A DNA stretch of 64,000 nucleotides from Candidatus Gastranaerophilales bacterium. GTDB lineage: Bacteria > Cyanobacteriota > Vampirovibrionia > Gastranaerophilales > Gastranaerophilaceae. The stretch is from assembly GCA_944322615.1 (NCBI GenBank), contig CALUPH010000006.1, forward strand, positions 60,641-124,640. The letters run 5' to 3'. Shown piece by piece: positions 56,510 to 64,000 of this stretch. Below the pieces are notes generated by a model that had not been told where the DNA came from, did not search any database, and saw only the letters and a list, made by a program, of their open reading frames with translations. The number at the start of each line of letters is the position of its first letter. The stretch's first letter is position 1. Both the position numbers and the translations under genes were made by a program.

Positions 56510-58324
56510 TTATTGTTGCAGTATAACATCCGGTACTTCGTAGTAATGGCAGCTTGGACATTTCTCTTTTGCATAGTAGTAACCTTCAATATTTGGAAAG
56601 CGTGATTTATAGTTTGAAATTACACTTGAACTTTGTTTAGGTTTTCTTATGCAATATACATATGCGTTGTCATTTTCATATTGTGTAACGGGTTTTATCT
56701 TTAAAAATCTTGAATCTTTATAGTATACAAATACTGGAATTTGAGTATTTGTGGCAGAATCTGTAATCTTATTATTTGTCCAGTAACCAACATTTGGTTT
56801 TGCGTTTCCAAGTGTTTTTAAGATTCCGTTTAATTCCGGAATATTCGGTAATCTTCCTCCATTTGCATAGCAATATGAATCTTTTTCATATTTTGATTTT
56901 AGGACAGGTGTTTTGCTTACTAAATCAAATGCCGGAGAACAGAAACTTTGTAACCATATTTGCTGTTCTTGATATCGTGATAAATTATCATATTCTGTAA
57001 ACGGATATGAGCATAATCTTATATTATTTGTATCTTTTTGTATTGCAGCTGCAAATGTAAAATCATTTGTTTCATATTCTTTTTTTATAGTAATGTTTGG
57101 GTCATAGTGATACCCTTTTTGTATAAGTTCATAAAATACTTCATTTGATACTTCTTTTACACTAAAGTTGACGTGTTTCTTTTCTTTTATTACGGGAATA
57201 TCTGTATTCTCTTTCAGTTGTATTTTTTCAGGTTCATTTTTATCAAGTCCTACAACATTTTTTAATTTTTCAAAATCAAACGGTTTTTCAATAATTGATT
57301 TAATAGTTTCACTTGATTCTTTCTTTATATTTCTGTAGAAATAACGTTTGTTTTTAAATCCATAATTATCGTCGCTTTTCGCAATGCAATATAGTAAAGG
57401 CGTTACATTTGAAGGCTTTCTTACAATTTCATATGACATATTTTTATAATGCAAAACTAAATCGTGCTTTCTGTCTTTATGATTTATCCAGTAGTATTTT
57501 TCTCCAAAAGTATCAAATTTGTTGAAAACAATAAAATATGTTTCCAAATAATTTGGCATTCTTGCATCAAGTGCGTTACAGAATATTTTGGCAGAGTCAA
57601 AATTATTGTATGGAACAGGTTCTGCTGTATAATCAAATGGAACTTCTGCTGTGTTTATAGACATTTTCTTCTGTGAGTACGAGTTAATGTCATTTGATAT
57701 TTTTAGAAAATCTGTAGAATAACTAATTGTTAATCTTGCACTTTTATATTTGTTTTGTTGTTCAAAGTTTCTTTCTTTAATATAAGTACTAAATCCGTTG
57801 TAGATACTGAATAAAATAAAACATATTAGGAGAAATATTATAATAAAGTTAGATTCGTTTTTTCCTTTTTGTTGGACACTAATACTTGGGATAATAATTG
57901 CAGGTATTATAAAATACATAAATACTATCAATATTATTGATGGGAACAACATTGATATTGTGCTCATGAAAAACGTAAATATAAATGTTACATTGGCTGC
58001 ATCTTTATTTACTGAAATAAGACATATTGCACTTGATATTATTATTAATAATAAGAATAAAAAGAATAAACTTATACTTAGTGGATAGTTTATATAGAGT
58101 GCTTCTTTTTTAAGCTCTAATATATTCTTTTTTGTCTTTGATGAGAATAAAAATAAATATATGAAAAAAAGAAAAATATTTGTATATGTACTTAAGATTG
58201 TAAATTTATCTTTTGAAGAATCGATAAAGTAAAATATTATTAAGTTTGTAATTAGGATTAATATTGTAACAATAAAATTTATTTTTAGTAGTTCTTTTTC
58301 AGTTTTATTATTTTTCTTTTTCAT
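56510..58324 (-). CDS. membrane protein with DUF1566/FGE-like repeats
   Basis: 604 residues. About five membrane segments in the first 185 residues (a Lys/Asn-rich front, then loops), then two related extracytoplasmic or soluble modules: NALDARMPNYLETYF ... YWINHKDRK ... YCIAK, and YANGGRLPNIPELNGIL ... GYWTNNK ... YCIRK. The second resembles the C-type-lectin-like DUF1566/FGE folds. It has a CPSC near the end. Function unknown; could sense or bind a surface ligand. Confidence 0.68.
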   Translation of the reverse strand: MKKKNNKTEKELLKINFIVTILILITNLIIFYFIDSSKDKFTILSTYTNIFLFFIYLFLFSSKTKKNILELKKEALYINYPLSISLFFLFLLLIIISSAICLISVNKDAANVTFIFTFFMSTISMLFPSIILIVFMYFIIPAIIIPSISVQQKGKNESNFIIIFLLICFILFSIYNGFSTYIKERNFEQQNKYKSARLTISYSTDFLKISNDINSYSQKKMSINTAEVPFDYTAEPVPYNNFDSAKIFCNALDARMPNYLETYFIVFNKFDTFGEKYYWINHKDRKHDLVLHYKNMSYEIVRKPSNVTPLLYCIAKSDDNYGFKNKRYFYRNIKKESSETIKSIIEKPFDFEKLKNVVGLDKNEPEKIQLKENTDIPVIKEKKHVNFSVKEVSNEVFYELIQKGYHYDPNITIKKEYETNDFTFAAAIQKDTNNIRLCSYPFTEYDNLSRYQEQQIWLQSFCSPAFDLVSKTPVLKSKYEKDSYCYANGGRLPNIPELNGILKTLGNAKPNVGYWTNNKITDSATNTQIPVFVYYKDSRFLKIKPVTQYENDNAYVYCIRKPKQSSSVISNYKSRFPNIEGYYYAKEKCPSCHYYEVPDVILQQ

Positions 58325-58433
58325 ATTTATTCCATATTTAAAATCTTTATAAATATTATTATACTAAATTTTTATTTTTTTTATTCATTTTGTTATTGTA
58401 TAATCTTCATAGATATAAAAGGAAGGTAAAAAA

Positions 58434-59417
58434 GTGGAAATTAAACAAAAGTCAACGATGGTTGAACTTGCAAAAGAAGTCTTTAGAATTGAAGCTGATT
58501 CAATATTGAAATTACAAGAAAGAATCGGTGAAAATTTGGAAAAAGCGCTTTCTGTTATTATAAATTCCAAAGGTCGAGTAATAGTAACAGGAATGGGAAA
58601 ATCCGGTCATATTGGCAGAAAAATTGCTGCAACACTTTCTTCAACAGGAACTCCCGCATATTATCTTCATCCTGCAGAAAGTACACATGGAGATTCCGGT
58701 ATTATAACCAGAGAAGATGTTGTTATTGCAATTTCAAATAGTGGTGAAACAACTGAGTTGTTAAATTTGTTGCCGCTTATTAAAAGATTTGAAGTTCCGT
58801 TAATTGTTTTTGCTGGAAACCAAAATTCCACTTTAGGTAAATGTGCTGATATATATTTTGATATATCTGTTGAAAAAGAAGCTTGTCCATTGGGAAAAGC
58901 TCCTACTGCAAGTACAACAGCAACTCTTGCGATGGGCGATGCCTTGGCAATATGCTTATTAAAGAAAAGAGGATTTTCTACAGAAGATTTTCTTTTATAT
59001 CATCCATCAGGTGCATTGGGCAAAGGTGTTCTATATGTTGTTGGAGATTTGATGTTAAAAGATATGGCAATGCTGCCTATTGCACATGAAAATGATACGT
59101 TCTTAGAAACTGTTGATTTGATTTCAAAGAAAAGACTTGGTTGTGCTTTAATTGTAGATGAAGAAGGAAAATTGACAGGTCTTTTAACAGATGGTGATAT
59201 TAGACGAATTTTATTAAGATATCCTGATGTATCGGTTTTGACAAATAAAACAGTAATGACCGTTAATCCAAAGACGATTTCTGCTGATGATATGGCTACA
59301 AAAGCATTAGCTTATATGGAAAAATATTCTATTACTGCTCTGGCAGTATGTGATGATAATTTAAAACCGATTGGTATTATTCATATTCATGATTTATTAA
59401 GAGCTGGAGTTGCATAA
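58434..59417 (+). CDS. kdsD: arabinose-5-phosphate isomerase
   Basis: Makes D-arabinose 5-phosphate, first step to Kdo. 327 residues, GTG start with GGAAGG eight bases upstream. SIS domain (VTGMGKSGHIGRKIAATLSSTG, ISNSGETTELLNLLP) then two CBS domains (about 200-327). Stop overlaps the kdsC start. Confidence 0.94.
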   Translation: MEIKQKSTMVELAKEVFRIEADSILKLQERIGENLEKALSVIINSKGRVIVTGMGKSGHIGRKIAATLSSTGTPAYYLHPAESTHGDSGIITREDVVIAISNSGETTELLNLLPLIKRFEVPLIVFAGNQNSTLGKCADIYFDISVEKEACPLGKAPTASTTATLAMGDALAICLLKKRGFSTEDFLLYHPSGALGKGVLYVVGDLMLKDMAMLPIAHENDTFLETVDLISKKRLGCALIVDEEGKLTGLLTDGDIRRILLRYPDVSVLTNKTVMTVNPKTISADDMATKALAYMEKYSITALAVCDDNLKPIGIIHIHDLLRAGVA

Positions 59418-59917
59418 TGTTTAATATTGATTTGAGAAGTAAAGCGTTGAAGATAAAATTGGTTGTATTTGATGTTGATGGTGTTATGACTGATGGAAGT
59501 ATAACATATGATGAAAATGGCGTTGAATATAAAACTTTTAATGCAAAAGATGGTCAAGGAATAGTTAATATAACAAAAGCAGGTATAAAAACAGCAATAA
59601 TTACTGCACGAGAAAATAATACCGTAAAACATCGTTTCGAGAATTTGGGAATGACAAAACTTTATATGGGGCAGAAAAATAAGCTTAATGCGTTAAATGA
59701 AATGTTAGAAGAGTATAATTTGGACTATTCTGAAGCCGCATATATGGGAGACGATTTACCTGATTTATGTGTATTAAAAGAAGTAGGATTGGCTAGTTGC
59801 CCAAATGATGCAGTACAAGAAGTTAAAAATGTTTGCCATTTTATTTCTTCCAAACGTGGCGGACGAGGTGCTGTTAGAGAACTTACTGATTTAATATACA
59901 AAACGCAAATTAAATAA
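59417..59917 (+). CDS. kdsC: KDO 8-phosphate phosphatase
   Basis: 166 residues. HAD motifs VFDVDGVMTDGSI, TARENN, and GDDLPDL. Removes phosphate from Kdo-8-phosphate. One-base overlap with kdsD (TAATG). Implies an LPS-bearing outer membrane. Confidence 0.94.
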   Translation: MFNIDLRSKALKIKLVVFDVDGVMTDGSITYDENGVEYKTFNAKDGQGIVNITKAGIKTAIITARENNTVKHRFENLGMTKLYMGQKNKLNALNEMLEEYNLDYSEAAYMGDDLPDLCVLKEVGLASCPNDAVQEVKNVCHFISSKRGGRGAVRELTDLIYKTQIK

Positions 59918-59938
59918 ATTAAACAGAAACATTATATT

Positions 59939-60706
59939 TTATTTACTGTTTAAATCATAAAGAATTTTCATGCCTTGTAATGTTAAGTCAGGATTAATAT
60001 AGTCGAATTTTCTTTTTAGGTATTTGCTTATTACAGAGGAATAACCTCCTGTTGCAATTATTGTTGTTTTATAACCCAGCTCTTTTTCGCATTCTTCAAT
60101 AAGTCCGTCAATCATTGCAGCATGACCTCTTACAATACCTGATAACATAGCATCTATTGTGTTATGCCCAATAGCATGTTCAGGTGCTTCTATATTTAAT
60201 TTTGGCAGTTTTGATGTTTTTGAACTTAAAGCATCCGCTTGAATTTTCATACCTGCTGTAATAATACCGCCAATAAATTCATTATCTTTGTTAACTATAT
60301 CAAAGGATGTAGCTGTTCCGAAATCAACAACAATTGCAGGTGACTTGTAAAGAATTGAAGCTGCACAGGCATTCGCAATCCTGTCAGCACCAATTTGAGA
60401 ACGGTTATCTGTTTTTAATGTTACATTAGTTGCTATTTTATGGGAAATAATTAGTGAATCTATACCCATATATTTTTTTAATGCAGTTTCGATTCGTTCT
60501 GTTAATTGGACAACAACACTTGATATGACTGCACTTTTTACTTTCGTGTCAAGATTTGTTTCTCTTAATAAATTTTTTAAAAATACACCATATTCATCTT
60601 CTGTTCTTGTTATTTCAGTTGACAATCTCCAAGAATGTACAATTTTGTCACCATCAAAAACACCAAGTGTAATATTTGTATTTCCAATATCAGCTGCTAA
60701 TAACAT
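59939..60706 (-). CDS. coaX: type III pantothenate kinase
   Basis: 255 residues. ASKHA fold with ADIGNTNITLGVF phosphate loop, GADRIANACAA and VVDFGTATSFDIV. Converts pantothenate to 4'-phosphopantothenate for CoA. Confidence 0.95.
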   Translation of the reverse strand: MLLAADIGNTNITLGVFDGDKIVHSWRLSTEITRTEDEYGVFLKNLLRETNLDTKVKSAVISSVVVQLTERIETALKKYMGIDSLIISHKIATNVTLKTDNRSQIGADRIANACAASILYKSPAIVVDFGTATSFDIVNKDNEFIGGIITAGMKIQADALSSKTSKLPKLNIEAPEHAIGHNTIDAMLSGIVRGHAAMIDGLIEECEKELGYKTTIIATGGYSSVISKYLKRKFDYINPDLTLQGMKILYDLNSK

Positions 60707-60814
60707 TTCTTACCTTTAATATGTTAATGTTTATATTCTATCAAAAACATATGTAATTAAAATGCTGTTTTATGCTACAATTATTGTAAATGTACACTGG
60801 TGGGAGCTTTTAAT

Positions 60815-61117
60815 ATGTTGGATTTTTTAATTCAGAGTTTTCAGTTTAAGTCAATGAGCTTTTTTGAAGCAGGCATGCTAATATGTTTTGGCGCAAGTTG
60901 GCCGTTTGCTGTTATGAAAACATATAAGTCAAAAAATGTTAAAGGTAAGAGTCGTTTGTTTTTAACATTGATTATATTGGGATATATTTGTGGAATTATT
61001 AATAAAATACTGAATTCTGTGGATATCGTTTTTTGGTTATATATTATAAACTTACTATTAGTAAGTACTGATTTTGCATTCTGTTTAATGTACAGAAACA
61101 GAGAGGAACAAAAATAA
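60815..61117 (+). CDS. PQ-loop/SemiSWEET-like small membrane protein
   Basis: 100 residues from the ATG at 60815 with GGGAG upstream. Three membrane helices. ASWPFAVMKTYKSKNVKGKSR resembles the loop of one SemiSWEET/MtN3 half. Such proteins dimerise to pass sugars. The substrate is unknown. Followed two bases later by the exported gene. Confidence 0.65.
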   Translation: MLDFLIQSFQFKSMSFFEAGMLICFGASWPFAVMKTYKSKNVKGKSRLFLTLIILGYICGIINKILNSVDIVFWLYIINLLLVSTDFAFCLMYRNREEQK

Positions 61118-61119
61118 AA

Positions 61120-62109
61120 ATGAAAAAACTAAACGTGTTATATATAATAGTTGTTTTTGCATTAATGCTGTCTTTTAACAACCAAGCATATGCTGTTTCT
61201 GCAATGCCGCAAAAAGATACGAATATTAATGTGACTGTTAATGAGACAGTTGATGATGACTTTGAAGAAACGGATATAATTAAAAGAGTAAGTCTAAGAG
61301 ATAAGTTTAAACGTTCACCCGAAGCACAAATTAATAGTTTCTTTAAGAAATATAATAGGTATTCCTCAAAAAATAATATAGAAAAGTTAAAAGAATTATA
61401 TTCAGATGACTATATAAATAATGACGGATTTAATAAAGAAACAATATTTAAAATGATGGAAATGGCATCAGGTGCTTATAAAGATGTTTCTTATGTTACA
61501 GAAATTGAAAGTATTAAAGTTGAAGGAAATTATGCTGTTGTAAAAGCGCATGAATTAGCAACAGGTGAAACAATAAAAGAAATAGAAAAATTAAAGGACA
61601 CAGGTTCTATTACTTCAGAAATTTATTATACTGATTACTTAAAAAAAGAAGGTAATAAATGGAAAATATTGGCAAGTGATATTGAATCTGAAAAAGTAGA
61701 ACTAAAATACGGTGAAGCTAAAAACATGGTAGTTGATATATGTGCACCGCAGAAAGTACCGCAAGGTTCAGAATATGAAGTTTCAATAACAGCTAAAACT
61801 CCTGATGGAGTATTTGCAGTCGGTTCTATTGTAAATGAGCCTATAGTATATCCTCAAGTACAGGCAAAAGATGTTTTCAGAAGTATAAAGTCTGAAACTT
61901 TATCAAGAATTTTAACTGCAAATAAAGACCAAAATAATGAATATGCAACTGTCTCTATTGCAATAACAAGAGCACAAGTACAACCTCCTTCATTAGTGTT
62001 AAATATGACAGGTATGGCTTTTGTTATGAAAAGAGTTAATGTTTTATCAATTAACAAAAATGTAAATTTAGATAAGGAGAAAAATGATGTCAAGACAACA
62101 AAGAACTAA
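61120..62109 (+). CDS. exported NTF2-like protein
   Basis: 329 residues. Signal peptide about 1-25 (ends AYA). An NTF2-like fold at about 65-185 (INSFFKKYNRYSSKNNIEKLKELYSDDYI, KKEGNKWKIL), then a beta-rich C-terminal part. The lspA start lies inside its end. No catalytic residues recognised. Confidence 0.62.
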   Translation: MKKLNVLYIIVVFALMLSFNNQAYAVSAMPQKDTNINVTVNETVDDDFEETDIIKRVSLRDKFKRSPEAQINSFFKKYNRYSSKNNIEKLKELYSDDYINNDGFNKETIFKMMEMASGAYKDVSYVTEIESIKVEGNYAVVKAHELATGETIKEIEKLKDTGSITSEIYYTDYLKKEGNKWKILASDIESEKVELKYGEAKNMVVDICAPQKVPQGSEYEVSITAKTPDGVFAVGSIVNEPIVYPQVQAKDVFRSIKSETLSRILTANKDQNNEYATVSIAITRAQVQPPSLVLNMTGMAFVMKRVNVLSINKNVNLDKEKNDVKTTKN

Positions 62110-62581
62110 AGAGCCTTTGATTGATATTTTTACAATAGTGAAATATTTTATCTTGTGGATTTTATTCGCAATTGTTGCTTATGGCGTTAAAACAGTTGTA
62201 ATGATGGCATTGGCTGCATCACCGACAAAACAGGTGGGTAATGGAGTTTTAACATTGTATGAAGTGCACAATACAGGTGCAGCATTTAATTTATTTTCAA
62301 ATCATTCCGAAATGATTATTACGGCATCTTTTCTTGCTGTTGCATTAATTACTTTTATCGTGTTAATTGCATCGGGAAAAATTACCCAAGCTGCAGTTTC
62401 TGCTATGGCTGCTTTAAGTGCCGGAATTACAATGAATATGATTGAACGTATTAATCAAGGCTATGTAATTGATTATATACACTGTAATTTTTTACAAGAC
62501 TTCCCCGTTTTTAATGTTCCTGATATTATGATAGTTGTCGGAGCTATAGGGTTAATGCTTTCTTTATTAACCAAAAGATAG
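62084..62581 (+). CDS. lspA: lipoprotein signal peptidase
   Basis: 165 residues, AAGGAG five bases upstream. Four membrane helices. NTGAAFNLF and the two catalytic Asp positions (VIDYI and FNVPD) are kept. The usual GNxxDR reads MNMIER, and AD reads PD, so it is diverged but probably active. Cleaves lipoprotein signal peptides. Confidence 0.87.
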   Translation: MMSRQQRTKEPLIDIFTIVKYFILWILFAIVAYGVKTVVMMALAASPTKQVGNGVLTLYEVHNTGAAFNLFSNHSEMIITASFLAVALITFIVLIASGKITQAAVSAMAALSAGITMNMIERINQGYVIDYIHCNFLQDFPVFNVPDIMIVVGAIGLMLSLLTKR

Positions 62582-62590
62582 GTTTATAGA

Positions 62591-63517
62591 ATGACAAAAC
62601 AATATGTATTTAGTGTCCAATCTTTAAGCGAACCTTTGAGGTTGGATGCTTTTTTGTCTAAGCAGGAAGAATTTTCTTCCCGATCTCAAGTACAGAATTT
62701 AATTAATAAAAAACAGGTTTATGTTAATTCTCAAATTGCGAAACCATCATATAAAGTAAAAAATGATGATGTTATAGGTGTTATATTGAGTGAAGAATTT
62801 AATGTTATTATTCTTCCTGAAAATATTCCATTGGATATAGTTTATGAGGATGAAAATATTGCTGTAATAAACAAACCAAAGAATATGATAACCCATCCTA
62901 CAGTAAAAGAAACATCCGGAACTTTGGTCAATGCAATTTTGTATAAATATGGTGCTGAAGGATTGTCAGATGTTAATGGAATTATGAGACCCGGAATTGT
63001 TCATAGGCTGGATAGAAATACATCAGGTCTGATAATGATAGCAAAAAACAATAGAGCCCATGAATTTTTAGCAGAGCAAATTAGAACAAAATCTGCTAAA
63101 AGAAAATATTTAGCTATAGTACATGGTAATTTTGAAAATAAGACAGGAACGATTAATGCTCCTATATCAAGAAATCCCTCGAAACCAGAGAAGATGGGAG
63201 TTGTAGAAGGCGGAAAATCTGCTGTTACTCATTATAAAGTATTAGAACAATTTAAAGGTTTTTCCTTTGTGGAATTAGAACTGGAAACGGGACGAACACA
63301 CCAAATAAGAGTTCATATGTCCCATATTGGACACCCGATAGTTAATGACTCTCTATATAATAAAATTCCTTTTAAAGTAAAAACAACGCAGCAGTTGCTT
63401 CAATCATATAGTCTTCAATTTGCGACTTTAAATAAAAATGATATAATTAGTCTTGAAATAAAGCCTGATAGTGATATAGAAAAGGTCTTAAAATATTTAA
63501 GGAGTAATCAAAAATGA
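62591..63517 (+). CDS. RluA-family 23S rRNA pseudouridine synthase
   Basis: 308 residues. N-terminal S4 domain (about 14-75) and the synthase core with GIVHRLDRNTSGLIMIAK (catalytic Asp), RKYLAIV and GRTHQIRVHM. Resembles RluD. Overlaps the next gene by four bases. Confidence 0.93.
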   Translation: MTKQYVFSVQSLSEPLRLDAFLSKQEEFSSRSQVQNLINKKQVYVNSQIAKPSYKVKNDDVIGVILSEEFNVIILPENIPLDIVYEDENIAVINKPKNMITHPTVKETSGTLVNAILYKYGAEGLSDVNGIMRPGIVHRLDRNTSGLIMIAKNNRAHEFLAEQIRTKSAKRKYLAIVHGNFENKTGTINAPISRNPSKPEKMGVVEGGKSAVTHYKVLEQFKGFSFVELELETGRTHQIRVHMSHIGHPIVNDSLYNKIPFKVKTTQQLLQSYSLQFATLNKNDIISLEIKPDSDIEKVLKYLRSNQK

Positions 63518-63873
63518 AAAAAAGAATATTTTTATCTTTAATAGAATCAATCTTGTTTTGTGTAATTTTGTTTTTAGCTTATATAAACTATAAAACAAAT
63601 ACTACTGCGCAAATCTGTATTTCATTAGATGGTACAATTGTGATATTAAATACATTCTTTGTAATAATAGCAATATATATATTCGGTATTTTTTCAGGTT
63701 TTGTATATTCTTTTGTGTTGGGACAAAGATATAAAGATCAAATAGAATTTTATGCAAGAAAAAATGAAAAATTATCGCAGCAAAATGAAATAGATACCGA
63801 TGATAAAGAAGCATTGCAAAGAAAAATTGCAACATTGGAAATAGCTCTTGAAAACGCACTTAAAAATAAATAA
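63514..63873 (+). CDS. LapA-like membrane protein
   Basis: 119 residues. Two membrane segments (about 7-27 and 46-68) and a C-terminal coiled coil (QRKIATLEIALENALK), the layout of LapA/DUF1049 proteins linked to LPS assembly. Coupled to the upstream gene by ATGA. Confidence 0.65.
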   Translation: MKKRIFLSLIESILFCVILFLAYINYKTNTTAQICISLDGTIVILNTFFVIIAIYIFGIFSGFVYSFVLGQRYKDQIEFYARKNEKLSQQNEIDTDDKEALQRKIATLEIALENALKNK

Positions 63874-63946
63874 AGAATTATTAATAAATATGAATATATT
63901 TTTTCTTTTATATAAATTTTTATAATGGCTCTGTCACAACAAATGG

Positions 63947-63975
63947 TTGATTTTTGACGAGAAATAGCGTATAAT
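63947..63975 (+). promoter_or_regulatory. strong promoter at window edge
   Basis: TTGATT (63947-63952), 17-base spacer, TATAAT (63970-63975), driving transcription out of the window. GGCTCTGTCACAAC at 63928-63941 just upstream resembles insertion-sequence terminal repeats beginning GGCTCT. Confidence 0.55.
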
Positions 63976-64000
63976 AATAGTAAGAAACAGTACCACCGAA

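Noticed and set aside
59919..59953. inverted repeat TTAAACAG/CTGTTTAA between kdsC and coaX as terminator
   Set aside because: The stem is only eight AT-rich pairs with a 19-base loop and lies partly in the coaX coding end.
1..64000. CRISPR array, tRNA or rRNA genes
   Set aside because: No regular repeats, no tRNA-like T-loop sequences and no conserved rRNA stretches seen in the gaps.

Overview
The window is AT-rich (roughly 30% GC by eye), densely packed bacterial chromosome with no rRNA, tRNA or CRISPR array seen. Gene content points to a Gram-negative, flagellated, anaerobe-like organism: Kdo/LPS genes (kdsD, kdsC), SpoIID-type and SLT lytic enzymes, GatA-dependent tRNA amidation, type III pantothenate kinase, and many oxygen-sensitive radical SAM enzymes. 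Base composition, proteins with an early F-S-G motif, a flagellar cluster and this housekeeping mix fit the gut Vampirovibrionia/Melainabacteria (Candidatus Gastranaerophilales). That placement is inference from style, not a database match.

Region 1 (about 1-20,100) is the striking part. Thirteen intact radical SAM genes and one frameshifted radical SAM pseudogene lie in 20 kb, in alternating orientations, often overlapping or abutting tail to tail. They fall into four architectures: one B12-binding-domain protein (122-1504); nine members of one paralogous family with a Cys-rich N-terminal region and a conserved VDKF signature; three proteins with a SPASM-like region in FRONT of the radical SAM core; and one broken protein with a conventional C-terminal Cys-rich region. 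Woven among them are two membrane-anchored SGNH-hydrolase-like proteins (one has lost its catalytic Ser), a multi-pass membrane protein resembling DUF6056/GT-C proteins, and GDP-mannose 4,6-dehydratase (gmd). The best reading is a cell-surface glycan or lipid tailoring island; the radical SAM substrates are unknown.

Region 2 (about 20,180-32,320) holds an AGCS amino-acid/Na+ symporter, a His/Pro-rich membrane-anchored small protein, a 6-pyruvoyl-tetrahydropterin-synthase-like protein lacking the usual Cys, a four-domain sulfur-trafficking fusion (CoA-disulfide reductase, rhodanese, TusA, DsrE) divergent from an ArsR regulator, an apparently exported deaminase, LemA, RuvB, GatA, a TPR/beta-propeller protein and a PHP-like protein whose metal ligands look lost.

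Region 3 (about 32,500-39,560) has a 1333-residue GH13-like protein with a very long insertion, cysS with a hairpin over its ribosome binding site, a 31-residue membrane microprotein, a zinc-ribbon protein and a SpoIID-like enzyme.

Region 4 (39,740-50,089) is a flagellar basal-body and export operon: flgF, flgG, flgB, flgC, an SLT transglycosylase, fliE, fliF, a divergent FliG-like gene, fliH, flhA, fliI.

Region 5 (50,092-63,873) is mostly housekeeping: aroE, topA and dprA on the minus strand, an M49-like peptidase, a DUF1566-like membrane protein, kdsD-kdsC, coaX, a PQ-loop-like protein, an NTF2-like exported protein, lspA, an RluA-family pseudouridine synthase and a LapA-like protein. The last 75 bases look like a promoter, possibly the end of a mobile element running out of the window.
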